Source of the DNA: Nicoliella lavandulae
GTDB taxonomy: Bacteria; Bacillota; Bacilli; Lactobacillales; Lactobacillaceae
DNA length: 64,000 nucleotides
NCBI RefSeq assembly: GCF_037546185.1
Contig: NZ_JAWMWH010000001.1
Location: forward strand, 682,001-746,000
Direction: 5' to 3'
Shown piece by piece: positions 1-7,961 of this stretch. Within the stretch, counting starts at the first letter, position 1, and every line of letters begins with the position of its first letter. The notes beneath the pieces are model-generated. The model saw only the letters and a list, made by a program, of their open reading frames with translations, made no database searches and was not told where the DNA came from. Position numbers and translations under genes: made by a program.

Positions 1-1568
1 TTGGTAAAGGTATTGTTTCTGCATCAATTGGTCGTTTATTGAAAAATAGAGGCCTTAAGGTGACGATTCAAAAGTTCGATCCATACATTAATGTGGATCC
101 AGGAACGATGAGTCCTTACCAACATGGAGAAGTGTTCGTTACCAATGATGGAACTGAAACCGACCTTGATTTAGGTCACTACGAACGATTCATTGATATT
201 AACTTAAATAAATATTCAAACGTTACGACTGGTAAAATTTATTCAGAAGTTCTTGAAAAAGAACGGCGTGGTGATTACTTAGGAGCAACCGTTCAAGTAA
301 TTCCACACATCACCAACATGATCAAGGAAAAGATTAAGCGAGCTGCTGATATTTCAGATGCAGACGTAGTAATTACTGAAATTGGTGGAACCGTTGGGGA
401 TATTGAATCACAACCATTCTTAGAAGCCATTCGTGAAATGAAGACTGAAATGGGTGCTGACAATGTCTTTTACATTCACACCACTTTAATTCCTTACCTT
501 CGGGCTGCTGGTGAAATGAAGACTAAGCCAACTCAACACAGTGTTAAGGAATTACGGGGCTTAGGAATTCAACCTAACTTATTAGTGGTTCGGGCTGAAA
601 AACCAGTTGATGATTCAATGAAGAAGAAGATTTCATTATTCTGTGATGTTAAACCAGAAGCAGTTGTTGAATCCATTGACGCTAAGACGTTATACTCCGT
701 TCCATTGAGTTTACAAGCGCAAAAGATGGATGACCAAATCCTAGATCACTTTGGCATTGAAGCACCAGAAGCTGATATGACTAAGTGGCGCGAATTAGAA
801 CACAAAGTGCTTAACTTGAAGAATCAAATTAACATTACGTTGGTTGGAAAGTACGTATCATTACATGATGCATACATCTCAGTTGCAGAAGCACTTTACC
901 ACGCTGGATACCCAGTTGATGCTAAGATCAACTTAAAGATGGTTGCTGCATCAGAGATTGACGCAGCTAATGTTGCTGATAAGCTTGCTGGTTCCGATGG
1001 GGTAATCGTTCCTGGTGGTTTTGGTCGCCGTGGAGTTGAAGGAATGATTCAAGCTGTTAAGTACGTTCGTGAACACGATATTCCATTCCTTGGGGTTTGT
1101 TTAGGAATGCAAGTGGCAACAATCGAATATGCACGGGATGTATTAGGCTTCGCAGATGCTAATACGACTGAAATCGATCCAGACACTAAGCACAACGTAA
1201 TTGACATCATGGCTGATCAATCAGACATTGAAGAAATGGGTGGAACTCAACGGCTTGGTGCTTACCCATGTAAGTTAAAACCAGGTACAGTTGCAGCTGC
1301 TGCTTACGGCAATAAAAAAGAAATTTCAGAACGGCACAGACACCGTTATGAATTCAATAACAAGTTTAGAAAAGACTTAGAAGCTAAGGGCTTAGTTATT
1401 TCTGGGACCTCACCTGATGACCACTTAGTTGAAGTGGTTGAAGTTCCTGAAAACAAATTCTTTGTGGCTGCTCAATACCACCCAGAATTCTTATCTAGAC
1501 CTAACCGTCCTGAAGGATTATTCAAAGCCTTCATTGCTTCTGCTAATAAGCAACACGGTAACGCTTAA
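1..1568 (+). CDS. pyrG: CTP synthase, 5' end cut by window edge
   Basis: CTP synthase converts UTP to CTP using ATP and glutamine-derived ammonia, the last step of pyrimidine nucleotide synthesis. The reading frame is open from base 3 and begins inside the family's N-terminal P-loop segment (GKGIVSASIGRLLKNRG), so only about 16-18 residues lie outside the window. The synthetase domain fills roughly the first half; the C-terminal half is a class I glutamine amidotransferase with the nucleophile Cys in GVCLGMQ and the His of the HPEF motif. Over 520 residues are present, the normal family length. A hairpin with a U-run follows directly, so it ends its own transcription unit. Any start codon inside the window is internal and should not be used. 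Confidence 0.97.
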   Translation, partial: GKGIVSASIGRLLKNRGLKVTIQKFDPYINVDPGTMSPYQHGEVFVTNDGTETDLDLGHYERFIDINLNKYSNVTTGKIYSEVLEKERRGDYLGATVQVIPHITNMIKEKIKRAADISDADVVITEIGGTVGDIESQPFLEAIREMKTEMGADNVFYIHTTLIPYLRAAGEMKTKPTQHSVKELRGLGIQPNLLVVRAEKPVDDSMKKKISLFCDVKPEAVVESIDAKTLYSVPLSLQAQKMDDQILDHFGIEAPEADMTKWRELEHKVLNLKNQINITLVGKYVSLHDAYISVAEALYHAGYPVDAKINLKMVAASEIDAANVADKLAGSDGVIVPGGFGRRGVEGMIQAVKYVREHDIPFLGVCLGMQVATIEYARDVLGFADANTTEIDPDTKHNVIDIMADQSDIEEMGGTQRLGAYPCKLKPGTVAAAAYGNKKEISERHRHRYEFNNKFRKDLEAKGLVISGTSPDDHLVEVVEVPENKFFVAAQYHPEFLSRPNRPEGLFKAFIASANKQHGNA

Positions 1569-1580
1569 TTTTAGAGTAAA

Positions 1581-1608
1581 AAGTCCGAAATTTTTCGGGC
1601 TTTTTTAT
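1581..1608 (+). terminator. Intrinsic terminator of pyrG
   Basis: AAGTCCGAA pairs with TTCGGGCTT (one G-U wobble) and is followed by a run of T. It starts 12 bases after the pyrG stop. Confidence 0.9.
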
Positions 1609-1626
1609 TTTACATTTGATAAGAAA

Positions 1627-1657
1627 TTCACAAATTGTATTTAAAAAATGCTATAAT
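1627..1657 (+). promoter_or_regulatory. Putative murA promoter
   Basis: TATAAT at 1652-1657 lies about 115 bases upstream of the murA start. A weak TTCACA is at 1627-1632 with a 19-base spacer. The long untranslated leader after it (about 1665-1770) can fold; see findings. Confidence 0.5.
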
Positions 1658-1770
1658 CAATTAGCGGTGGGTTAATTATTTAACTTACAATTGATTTAAT
1701 GTTTAGCCGGTGGCATAGCGACCACTTAATGCTAACGTTAATGATTAAATTGAAGCGAGGAAATACAATA

Positions 1771-3051
1771 ATGAGTGAAATGATAATTCATGGGGGTCAT
1801 CGACTCTCAGGAGAGGTAACGATTGGTGGAGCCAAAAACAGCACCGTTGCAATTATTCCGGCTGCAATTCTAGCCGATTCACCGGTTCAACTGGATATGG
1901 TTCCAAACATCTTAGACGTTAAAAACTTAATGGTGATTTTAGAATCAATGAACGTTCGTTCTGAATTTGTGGATGGGGTATTATCAATTGACCCCACTTC
2001 AATTAAACAATCACCACTGCCAAGTAAAGCAATTAAAAGTTTACGGGCTTCATATTACTTTATGGGCGCGTTATTAGGTCGCTTTGGGAAAGCAGTTGTA
2101 ACTTTTCCAGGTGGTGATAATATTGGGCCACGACCAATTGATCAACATATTAAGGCATTTAAGGCGCTTGGCGCTCAAGTGACCGAACGAAATGGCAAAA
2201 TTAAAATTGAAGCTGGTCCAAATGGTTTAAATGGCGCCCCCATTTTCTTAGACGTTGTATCCGTTGGTGCTACCATCAATGCGATTTTAGCCGCCGTTCG
2301 GGCTAAGGGCACAACTACAATTTGGAATGCAGCTAAGGAACCAGAAATTATTGATGTGGTGACGTTCTTAAATAATATGGGTGCTAAAATTCATGGCGCT
2401 GGGACCGACGTAATTCGAATTGATGGCGTTGATCAGTTAATTGCCAAGAATACCCATACAATTATTCCGGATCGAATCGAAGCCGGGACTTATTTGTCTC
2501 TAGCATCTGTGATTGGTGATGGGGTATTAGTTAATAACGTAATTCCTGAACACTTGGAATCCTTTATTGCTAAGTTGACTGAAGCCGGGGTTGATTTGAA
2601 AATTAATGAAGATAGTATTTATGTTAATCGCTCTGATCATTTTCATGGGATTAACATTAAGACGTTGCCATTTCCAGGATTTGCGACTGACTTACAACAG
2701 CCAATTACGCCGTTGTTACTAAAGGCCAGTGAAGACAGTATTATTGTGGATACTATTTATCCAGAACGGACGCGCCACATCCCTGAGTTAATCAAGATGG
2801 GGGCGAATATTAAGGTCAATGAAGATGACCATATTATTATCGTGAGTCCAACCAAACAGTTAAATGGAGCGGTAGTCGATGCTGGTGAAATTAGAGCCGG
2901 AGCCGCTGCGATGATTTCTGGTTTAATGGCTAATGGTGATACGCGAATCACGAATGCGGATAATATTTTACGGGGTTACGATAACATCATTGATAAACTA
3001 ACGAATTTACATGCTGATGTGGAGTTAGTTAATTCTAATTTCAATAACTAA
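1771..3051 (+). CDS. murA: UDP-N-acetylglucosamine 1-carboxyvinyltransferase (MurA2/MurZ-like), active-site Cys replaced by Asp
   Basis: MurA transfers enolpyruvate from PEP to UDP-GlcNAc, the first committed step of peptidoglycan synthesis, in the cytoplasm. The 426-residue protein shows the family repeats (GGAKNSTVAIIPAAIL near the N-terminus, LRASYYFMGALL, GPRPIDQHIKAFKALGA). The start is ATG 1771, preceded at 10 bases by GCGAGG; an in-frame ATG at 1699 has no ribosome binding site and would add 24 unconserved residues. The position between pyrG and rpmE matches the B. subtilis murAB (murZ) locus, so this is probably the second MurA paralogue. The catalytic loop reads PGGDNIGPRPID: codon 116 (2116-2118, GAT) is Asp where most MurA enzymes have the Cys that fosfomycin alkylates. 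Cys-to-Asp variants are known to stay active and be fosfomycin resistant. Confidence 0.95.
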   Translation: MSEMIIHGGHRLSGEVTIGGAKNSTVAIIPAAILADSPVQLDMVPNILDVKNLMVILESMNVRSEFVDGVLSIDPTSIKQSPLPSKAIKSLRASYYFMGALLGRFGKAVVTFPGGDNIGPRPIDQHIKAFKALGAQVTERNGKIKIEAGPNGLNGAPIFLDVVSVGATINAILAAVRAKGTTTIWNAAKEPEIIDVVTFLNNMGAKIHGAGTDVIRIDGVDQLIAKNTHTIIPDRIEAGTYLSLASVIGDGVLVNNVIPEHLESFIAKLTEAGVDLKINEDSIYVNRSDHFHGINIKTLPFPGFATDLQQPITPLLLKASEDSIIVDTIYPERTRHIPELIKMGANIKVNEDDHIIIVSPTKQLNGAVVDAGEIRAGAAAMISGLMANGDTRITNADNILRGYDNIIDKLTNLHADVELVNSNFNN

Positions 3052-3070
3052 AAATCACGAAAAACATTGA

Positions 3071-3098
3071 TTGCACGCTTAGTTGGTGTTAATATAAT
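3071..3098 (+). promoter_or_regulatory. Promoter of rpmE2
   Basis: TTGCAC at 3071-3076 and TATAAT at 3093-3098 with a 16-base spacer, about 65 bases upstream of the gene. Confidence 0.65.
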
Positions 3099-3162
3099 AA
3101 GTATCGACTAATCGATAATCTCTGTTTTCAAAAAGATTTCAGGGCAAAGGAGCGATATTATA

Positions 3163-3408
3163 ATGAAAAAGGGAATTCATCCAGATTACCACAAGGTTGT
3201 ATTTAAGGATTCAAGTACTGGATACAGTTTTTTAACTGGTTCAACTGCTAATTCTGACCAAACTATCAAATGGGAAGATGGTAACACTTACCCATTGATT
3301 CTTGTGGAAATTTCATCTGACTCGCACCCATTCTACACTGGTCGTCAAAAGTTCAACCAAGCAGATGGTGCTGTGGACCGTTTCAACAAGCGTTACGGTT
3401 TGAAGTAA
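3163..3408 (+). CDS. rpmE2: 50S ribosomal protein L31 type B
   Basis: An 81-residue protein beginning MKKGIHPDYHKVVFKDSSTG and ending in NKRYGLK, the type B form of L31. It has no Cys residues, so it is the zinc-independent variant, unlike type A L31 with its zinc-binding Cys. It binds the 50S subunit near the central protuberance. The start is set by AAAGGAG at 3146-3152. It is a single-gene unit with its own promoter and a very strong terminator. In B. subtilis rho lies between murAB and rpmE; no rho gene is present here. Confidence 0.96.
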   Translation: MKKGIHPDYHKVVFKDSSTGYSFLTGSTANSDQTIKWEDGNTYPLILVEISSDSHPFYTGRQKFNQADGAVDRFNKRYGLK

Positions 3409-3424
3409 TCTTTCGATTACACCT

Positions 3425-3459
3425 AAAAAAGAGTTCGTCATTTGACGAACTCTTTTTTT
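3425..3459. terminator. Bidirectional terminator between rpmE2 and the phosphatase gene
   Basis: A perfect 10-bp stem (GAGTTCGTCA / TGACGAACTC) with a two-base loop, A-run on the left and T-run on the right. It serves both convergent genes; the stop codon of the minus-strand gene lies in the T-run. Confidence 0.93.
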
Positions 3460-3931
3460 ATTGATTTAGTGAATGTTTCTTAATATATGTTAACCAGGCC
3501 GGCATTGCTTTGGCTAAAACATCATAGGTATATTCAAATTTATGGGTATACCAGGGGTCAGGAATGGGGGTGCCCTTTTGATCAGCAAAAATATCTAAGC
3601 AGAGGTGGACTTTGTCAGCACATCCCTTTGGGGCCATCCGCTTTAAGTCAATTAGATTTTGGTGGTCCATGGTAATGATGTAGTCTGCCCATTCGAAATC
3701 TTTGGTGGTAATTTGACGAGCTCTTAAATCTTGCCAAGGTAGATGATGTTTAGTTAAGGTTTCAATGGTGCCAGGTTGGGGTTGATTCCCCTGTTCTTCG
3801 TCACTGGTTCCGGCTGAATCAATTTTAATTTGATCAGATAACCCAGCTTCATTCACTAGCTTTCTAAAGATAACTTCAGCCATTGGTGAACGACATACGT
3901 TTCCTAAACATACAAATAAAACATTGACCAT
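3458..3931 (-). CDS. Low-molecular-weight protein-tyrosine phosphatase
   Basis: A 157-residue cytoplasmic phosphatase with the family P-loop at the N-terminus, VCLGNVCRSP (C-x5-R-S, catalytic Cys and Arg), and the general-acid Asp in the PDPWY segment near the C-terminus. Members remove phosphate from tyrosine or arginine residues; which one applies cannot be told from sequence. GGAGG lies just upstream of the ATG on the minus strand. It is transcribed divergently from lemA and convergently to rpmE2, and has no kinase gene next to it, so the substrate is unknown. Length and motifs are normal for the family. Confidence 0.93.
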   Translation of the reverse strand: MVNVLFVCLGNVCRSPMAEVIFRKLVNEAGLSDQIKIDSAGTSDEEQGNQPQPGTIETLTKHHLPWQDLRARQITTKDFEWADYIITMDHQNLIDLKRMAPKGCADKVHLCLDIFADQKGTPIPDPWYTHKFEYTYDVLAKAMPAWLTYIKKHSLNQ

Positions 3932-4032
3932 TTTAATTCCTCCTATAATATAATTTCTGTATAATGTAATTATAGCTAATTTGTAGCAGGTTTGTTATGA
4001 TAAGGACCAAATTAATAGAATGGAGAAATAAA

Positions 4033-4614
4033 ATGGGTATTATTATTACGATTATTATCATTGCAGTCCTAGTGATTGCATACATTGGAATTTACAATGG
4101 ATTGGTTCGTTCTAGAACCTACGTTGATGAATCATGGAGTCAAATCGACGTTCAACTAAAGCGGCGAAATGACTTAATTCCAAATTTAATTGCAACGACT
4201 AAGGGTTATGCAAATTATGAACAAGAAACCCTAGCAAAGGTTACTGAATTAAGAAACCAAATGGTGTCATTAGAAGGGGATACTGATCGCGATCAAATGA
4301 TGAAGGTCTCAGATCAACTTTCTGGTTCATTAAAGTCATTATTTGCGGTTGCGGAAAACTACCCTGATTTAAAGGCGAATACTCAATTTCAACAATTAAT
4401 GGAAGAATTAAGTAACACTGAAAATAAGATTGCATATTCTAGACAGTTATATAATTCATCAGTAGCCAGTTATAATATGAAGTTACAAACCGTGCCTAGT
4501 AATTGGGTGGCTGGCATCCATCACTTTACCAAACGGGACTATTTAGAAGTACCAGAAGCAGAAAAACAAGCCCCTAAGGTTAACTTTGATGAGTTTAAAG
4601 GGTTTGATAAGTAG
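4033..4614 (+). CDS. lemA: LemA family membrane protein
   Basis: LemA proteins are small membrane-anchored helical proteins of uncertain function, usually encoded next to the protease HtpX. The 193-residue product has one N-terminal hydrophobic segment (GIIITIIIIAVLVIAYIGIY) and then the conserved VDESWSQIDVQLKRRNDLIPNL region that starts the helical domain. I chose ATG 4033, with TGGAGA six to seven bases upstream; the in-frame ATG at 3997 has no ribosome binding site and would put 12 charged residues before the membrane segment. The gene ends eight bases before htpX, so the two form an operon. Confidence 0.93.
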   Translation: MGIIITIIIIAVLVIAYIGIYNGLVRSRTYVDESWSQIDVQLKRRNDLIPNLIATTKGYANYEQETLAKVTELRNQMVSLEGDTDRDQMMKVSDQLSGSLKSLFAVAENYPDLKANTQFQQLMEELSNTENKIAYSRQLYNSSVASYNMKLQTVPSNWVAGIHHFTKRDYLEVPEAEKQAPKVNFDEFKGFDK

Positions 4615-4622
4615 GCGCGCCG

Positions 4623-5513
4623 ATGTTATATGAACAAATTGCTAAAAATAAGCGTAAGACGATTTATGTATTAGTTGGTTTTATGCTGTTGGTATTATTA
4701 GTCGGTGCCGCAGTGGGAGTATTGTTTTTCCGAAATGCATCCCTGGGAGTCGTGATTGCAGCGGTAGTGGGGATTATTTACACGTTCGTTATGATTAGTC
4801 AGTCGATTGATATTGTTATGATGATGAACCATGGCCATGAAATTACCAATGAACAACAAGATCCTGAACTATGGCACATTGTATCAGATATGGCATTAGT
4901 GGCACGGATTCCAATGCCACGGGTGTTTATTATTGATGACGATAGTCCAAATGCGTTTGCTACTGGGAATAGCCCGAAAGACTCTGCCGTTGCAGTGACA
5001 ACGGGGTTACTAACGATTTTGAACCGGGAAGAATTAGAAGGGGTTATTGGACATGAGGTGTCTCATATTCGTAACTATGATATTCGAGTATCAACGATTG
5101 GGTTAGCGTTATCCGCGGCAGTTTCAATCATTGTTGATTTTGGGATGCATTCTCTTTGGTTCGGCGGTGGACGTCGAGACGATGAAAAAGAGACCAATGT
5201 TTTAGAAATTATTGCATCGGTCTTGATCATCATTTTAGGCCCCCTAGCAGCAAGCATTGCGCAAATGGCATTATCTAGAAACCGTGAATATTTAGCAGAT
5301 GCCTCAGGCGTGGAATTAACGCGAAATCCGCAGGGACTGATTAGCGCACTTCGTAAAATTGCCGGGGGTGAACCCATGCATGATGCTAACCCTAATAGTG
5401 CTGGGTTATATATTGAAGATCCGTTTCATGGTAACCACAAATTTTCATTTTCACGCCTTTTTGATACCCATCCGCCAATCGAAGATCGCATTGCCAGATT
5501 GGAGAAAATGTAA
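4623..5513 (+). CDS. htpX: Membrane zinc metalloprotease HtpX (M48 family)
   Basis: HtpX is a heat- and stress-related membrane protease that degrades damaged membrane proteins. The 296-residue protein has two N-terminal transmembrane segments (about residues 16-36 and 40-60), the zinc motif HEVSH in VIGHEVSHIRNYD, two more hydrophobic segments after it, and the third zinc ligand Glu in REYLADASGVELT. It follows lemA by eight bases and has a weak ribosome binding site (GTAGG), so translation is probably coupled to lemA. Length is normal and all ligands are present. No terminator is evident before the next gene. Confidence 0.95.
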   Translation: MLYEQIAKNKRKTIYVLVGFMLLVLLVGAAVGVLFFRNASLGVVIAAVVGIIYTFVMISQSIDIVMMMNHGHEITNEQQDPELWHIVSDMALVARIPMPRVFIIDDDSPNAFATGNSPKDSAVAVTTGLLTILNREELEGVIGHEVSHIRNYDIRVSTIGLALSAAVSIIVDFGMHSLWFGGGRRDDEKETNVLEIIASVLIIILGPLAASIAQMALSRNREYLADASGVELTRNPQGLISALRKIAGGEPMHDANPNSAGLYIEDPFHGNHKFSFSRLFDTHPPIEDRIARLEKM

Positions 5514-5582
5514 ATTGCTAACTACATTTGATCAAAAATGGAGTACAATTAAGACTGAATTATTTTTGAAAGTGTGGTTGTG

Positions 5583-6368
5583 ATGCGGGATAATTTTATT
5601 TATATTGATGCTAATCTGATTCAAAATATGGTAATTACCAAGGGAATTGAAGCAACTGACTTTGTAAATGGCGTTCCTAGGGTCCCTAGCAACATCATAC
5701 TTTTGAATGATGATCGAAGCCATGCTAATAGTTATAATCCACATACTAAATTCAGTACGATTACCGGGGCTAGTGCAGTCCAAGAATACTTGCTCAATCG
5801 GCAAATTAATAATAAATGCTTTGTTGATTTTCACACGAATGATGATTTAAATGTATTAACCGATAGTGAAATTGCAAACTTACTATACTTAGGACATATG
5901 AAGTATCCAATGTATAGTCCATTTTCATCGAAGCTACACAATCATTATATTTATATGTCTTTAAAATCAAATTTTATGAAGGTTTTTTATCGTCAATTTA
6001 CTAGTTTTAATCACGTGTTAGAAGCTAGTTTGAAGCGTCATCTAAAAGAAACCCACAGTGGCCGGCGAATGTTTGTGCGTCCACTAGTGATTAAAGATGT
6101 TGATATGGATGTAACTAAGCGCTTGTTGCGATTAGCTAGTGAAGGCCTAATTGTAGCTTTTGATCAGTCGTTTGAACAGCAACGTCAGTACAATATTCCT
6201 TTGTTAATGGAAAAGTATCCGGAAAAACAAAGTACGTGGTATACTAAACATGATGTATATCAGAATGCAGTTTCAATCGGAACTTTAAAATATTTAATTT
6301 ATGAACAAAAGTGGCAAATTAATGTTAATCAGGCGGATTTACCTAACAACTTTGCCTTGGAAAACTAA
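5583..6368 (+). CDS. Conserved-looking hypothetical protein, 261 residues
   Basis: I do not recognise this protein. It is a soluble, mixed alpha/beta sequence without a signal peptide or membrane segment. It begins MRDNFIYIDANLIQNMVITKG and has basic stretches (SLKRHLKETHSGRRMF) and a Trp/Tyr-rich C-terminal third. The start is uncertain: GTG 5574 and ATG 5583 are in frame; GAAAG at 5569-5573 is better spaced for 5583. It lies between htpX and murF, is followed by a good terminator, and codon use looks like its neighbours, so it is probably a resident gene rather than a recent arrival. No function is proposed. Confidence 0.7.
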   Translation: MRDNFIYIDANLIQNMVITKGIEATDFVNGVPRVPSNIILLNDDRSHANSYNPHTKFSTITGASAVQEYLLNRQINNKCFVDFHTNDDLNVLTDSEIANLLYLGHMKYPMYSPFSSKLHNHYIYMSLKSNFMKVFYRQFTSFNHVLEASLKRHLKETHSGRRMFVRPLVIKDVDMDVTKRLLRLASEGLIVAFDQSFEQQRQYNIPLLMEKYPEKQSTWYTKHDVYQNAVSIGTLKYLIYEQKWQINVNQADLPNNFALEN

Positions 6369-6370
6369 TT

Positions 6371-6405
6371 GCATTCTGGATTATTTATCCGGAATGCTTT
6401 TTATT
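6371..6405 (+). terminator. Intrinsic terminator after the 261-residue hypothetical
   Basis: GCATTCTGGAT pairs with ATCCGGAATGC (one wobble) around a TATTT loop, followed by a T-rich run. Confidence 0.85.
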
Positions 6406-6426
6406 TGATAATGGAGTTATTTAACT

Positions 6427-7806
6427 ATGAAGATGAATTTATCTGAGATTGCTAAGGCGGTTTCAGCTCAAAATAATATTGATGATTATGATAATGTGAC
6501 CATCACCAGTGTGGCATTTGATAGTCGTAATCTAAAACCCGGAGCTTTATTTATTCCACTAAGTGGTAACCAAGATGGACATCAATTTATTGATAGTGCA
6601 CGCCAAAACGGTGCCGTTGCAACCCTTTGGATGCAAGATCACGCTAATGCACCCACTGATTTTCCCACATTAATTGTTAAGGATTCACTGGCAGCTTTAC
6701 AGACGTTAAGTCGTTATTACTTAAATAAAATTAATCCACAGGTGGTGGCAGTGACCGGGAGTAATGGTAAGACAACCACTAAGGATATGATTGCATCAGT
6801 TTTAGCCACGCAATTTAACGTGACCAAGACGCATGCTAATTTCAACAATGAAATTGGAGTGCCAATTACGGTATTATCAATGGAAGCTAATACTGAAGTA
6901 TTGGTAGTTGAAATGGGGATGGATCGGCCCGGCCAATTGGACTTTTTAAGTCGATTAGTTCATCCGGATGTGGCTATTATTACGATGATCGGTGAAGCAC
7001 ACATTGAATTCTTTGGCACCCGGGATAAAATTGCGGATGCTAAAGTTGAAATTTTAAATGGACTGCGTGAAGATGGCGTCTTTATTTATGATGGCGATGA
7101 ACCATTGTTAGTTCAACGAGCTAAACAAGCTAATTTTAAAGAATTGACGTTTGGCCGGAATGGAACTAATGATATTTATCCTACTAAGATTAATGACCAC
7201 GCCAATCAAATTAGTTTTATAACTAATAAGTGGAAAGACTATTCATTTACAATTCCACTGCCCGGTGAATACAATGTTAATAATGCATTAGCAGCCATTA
7301 TCGTTGGTGATCTATTTCAAGTTCGGCCAGAATCAATCCGGCATGGATTAGCTAACGTAGCCATGACTGCGAACCGGACTGAGTGGGTAGCTGGTAATCA
7401 GGGTGAAATGATTTTAAGTGATGTTTATAATTCTAATCCAACCGCGGTTAAAGAAGTATTGAGAACCTTTATTGATGTAAATACTAATGGTAAACGGATC
7501 GCTGTTTTGGGGGATATGTTAGAATTAGGTGCTCAATCTAAAGCAATGCATGCAGGATTAGCCCCGTCATTTGATTCAGATGAAATTCAGCAGGTATTTT
7601 TAATTGGCTCTGATATGAAGGCGCTAGCCGATCAATTAGCTACTCAATATGATTCAACTGCATTGCATTACTATCCAGTTACAGATTTAAGCCAGTTGAT
7701 AATTGATTTACAAGCCACGATTAAACCTGATGACATTGTTTTATTGAAGGCTAGTCACGGAATTCATTTAGAAAAAGTACTAGCAATTTTGACTAATCAC
7801 AGTTAA
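6427..7806 (+). CDS. murF: UDP-MurNAc-tripeptide:D-alanyl-D-alanine ligase
   Basis: MurF adds D-Ala-D-Ala to UDP-MurNAc-tripeptide, completing the cytoplasmic peptidoglycan precursor. The 459-residue protein has the Mur ligase order: N-terminal substrate domain with FDSRNLKPGALFIPLSG, central ATPase with the P-loop TGSNGKTTTKDM, the NNEIGVPITVL segment, and a C-terminal domain containing DVYNSNPTAV. Start ATG 6427 is ten bases after GGAG; the ATG at 6433 would be too far. In B. subtilis murF is also close to the cshA and alr genes, as here, and alr supplies the D-alanine for the same pathway. Confidence 0.96.
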   Translation: MKMNLSEIAKAVSAQNNIDDYDNVTITSVAFDSRNLKPGALFIPLSGNQDGHQFIDSARQNGAVATLWMQDHANAPTDFPTLIVKDSLAALQTLSRYYLNKINPQVVAVTGSNGKTTTKDMIASVLATQFNVTKTHANFNNEIGVPITVLSMEANTEVLVVEMGMDRPGQLDFLSRLVHPDVAIITMIGEAHIEFFGTRDKIADAKVEILNGLREDGVFIYDGDEPLLVQRAKQANFKELTFGRNGTNDIYPTKINDHANQISFITNKWKDYSFTIPLPGEYNVNNALAAIIVGDLFQVRPESIRHGLANVAMTANRTEWVAGNQGEMILSDVYNSNPTAVKEVLRTFIDVNTNGKRIAVLGDMLELGAQSKAMHAGLAPSFDSDEIQQVFLIGSDMKALADQLATQYDSTALHYYPVTDLSQLIIDLQATIKPDDIVLLKASHGIHLEKVLAILTNHS

Positions 7807-7883
7807 GTTTAGTTGCTTAATTGTCGAAAATAGATTATTATTAATTAGATATGCAACATTTATATTTAGATTTATTGATTTTG

Positions 7884-7917
7884 AATCCGCTATTAAGTGT
7901 TTGACGGAAACGGATTT
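7884..7917 (+). promoter_or_regulatory. Hairpin in the cshA leader
   Basis: AATCCG (7885-7890) and CGGATT (7911-7916) can pair across a 20-base loop and are followed by TTTTTC. It lies 45 bases upstream of the cshA start and could be the murF terminator, an attenuator or both. The stem is short, so this is tentative. Confidence 0.4.
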
Positions 7918-7961
7918 TTCTTAGCTTAATGGTAATTTTCAAAATCATAGGAGGAAATTTT

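Noticed and set aside
1429..1644. Short frame overlapping the end of pyrG and its terminator
   Set aside because: Runs through a terminator hairpin, out of frame with pyrG, no ribosome binding site.
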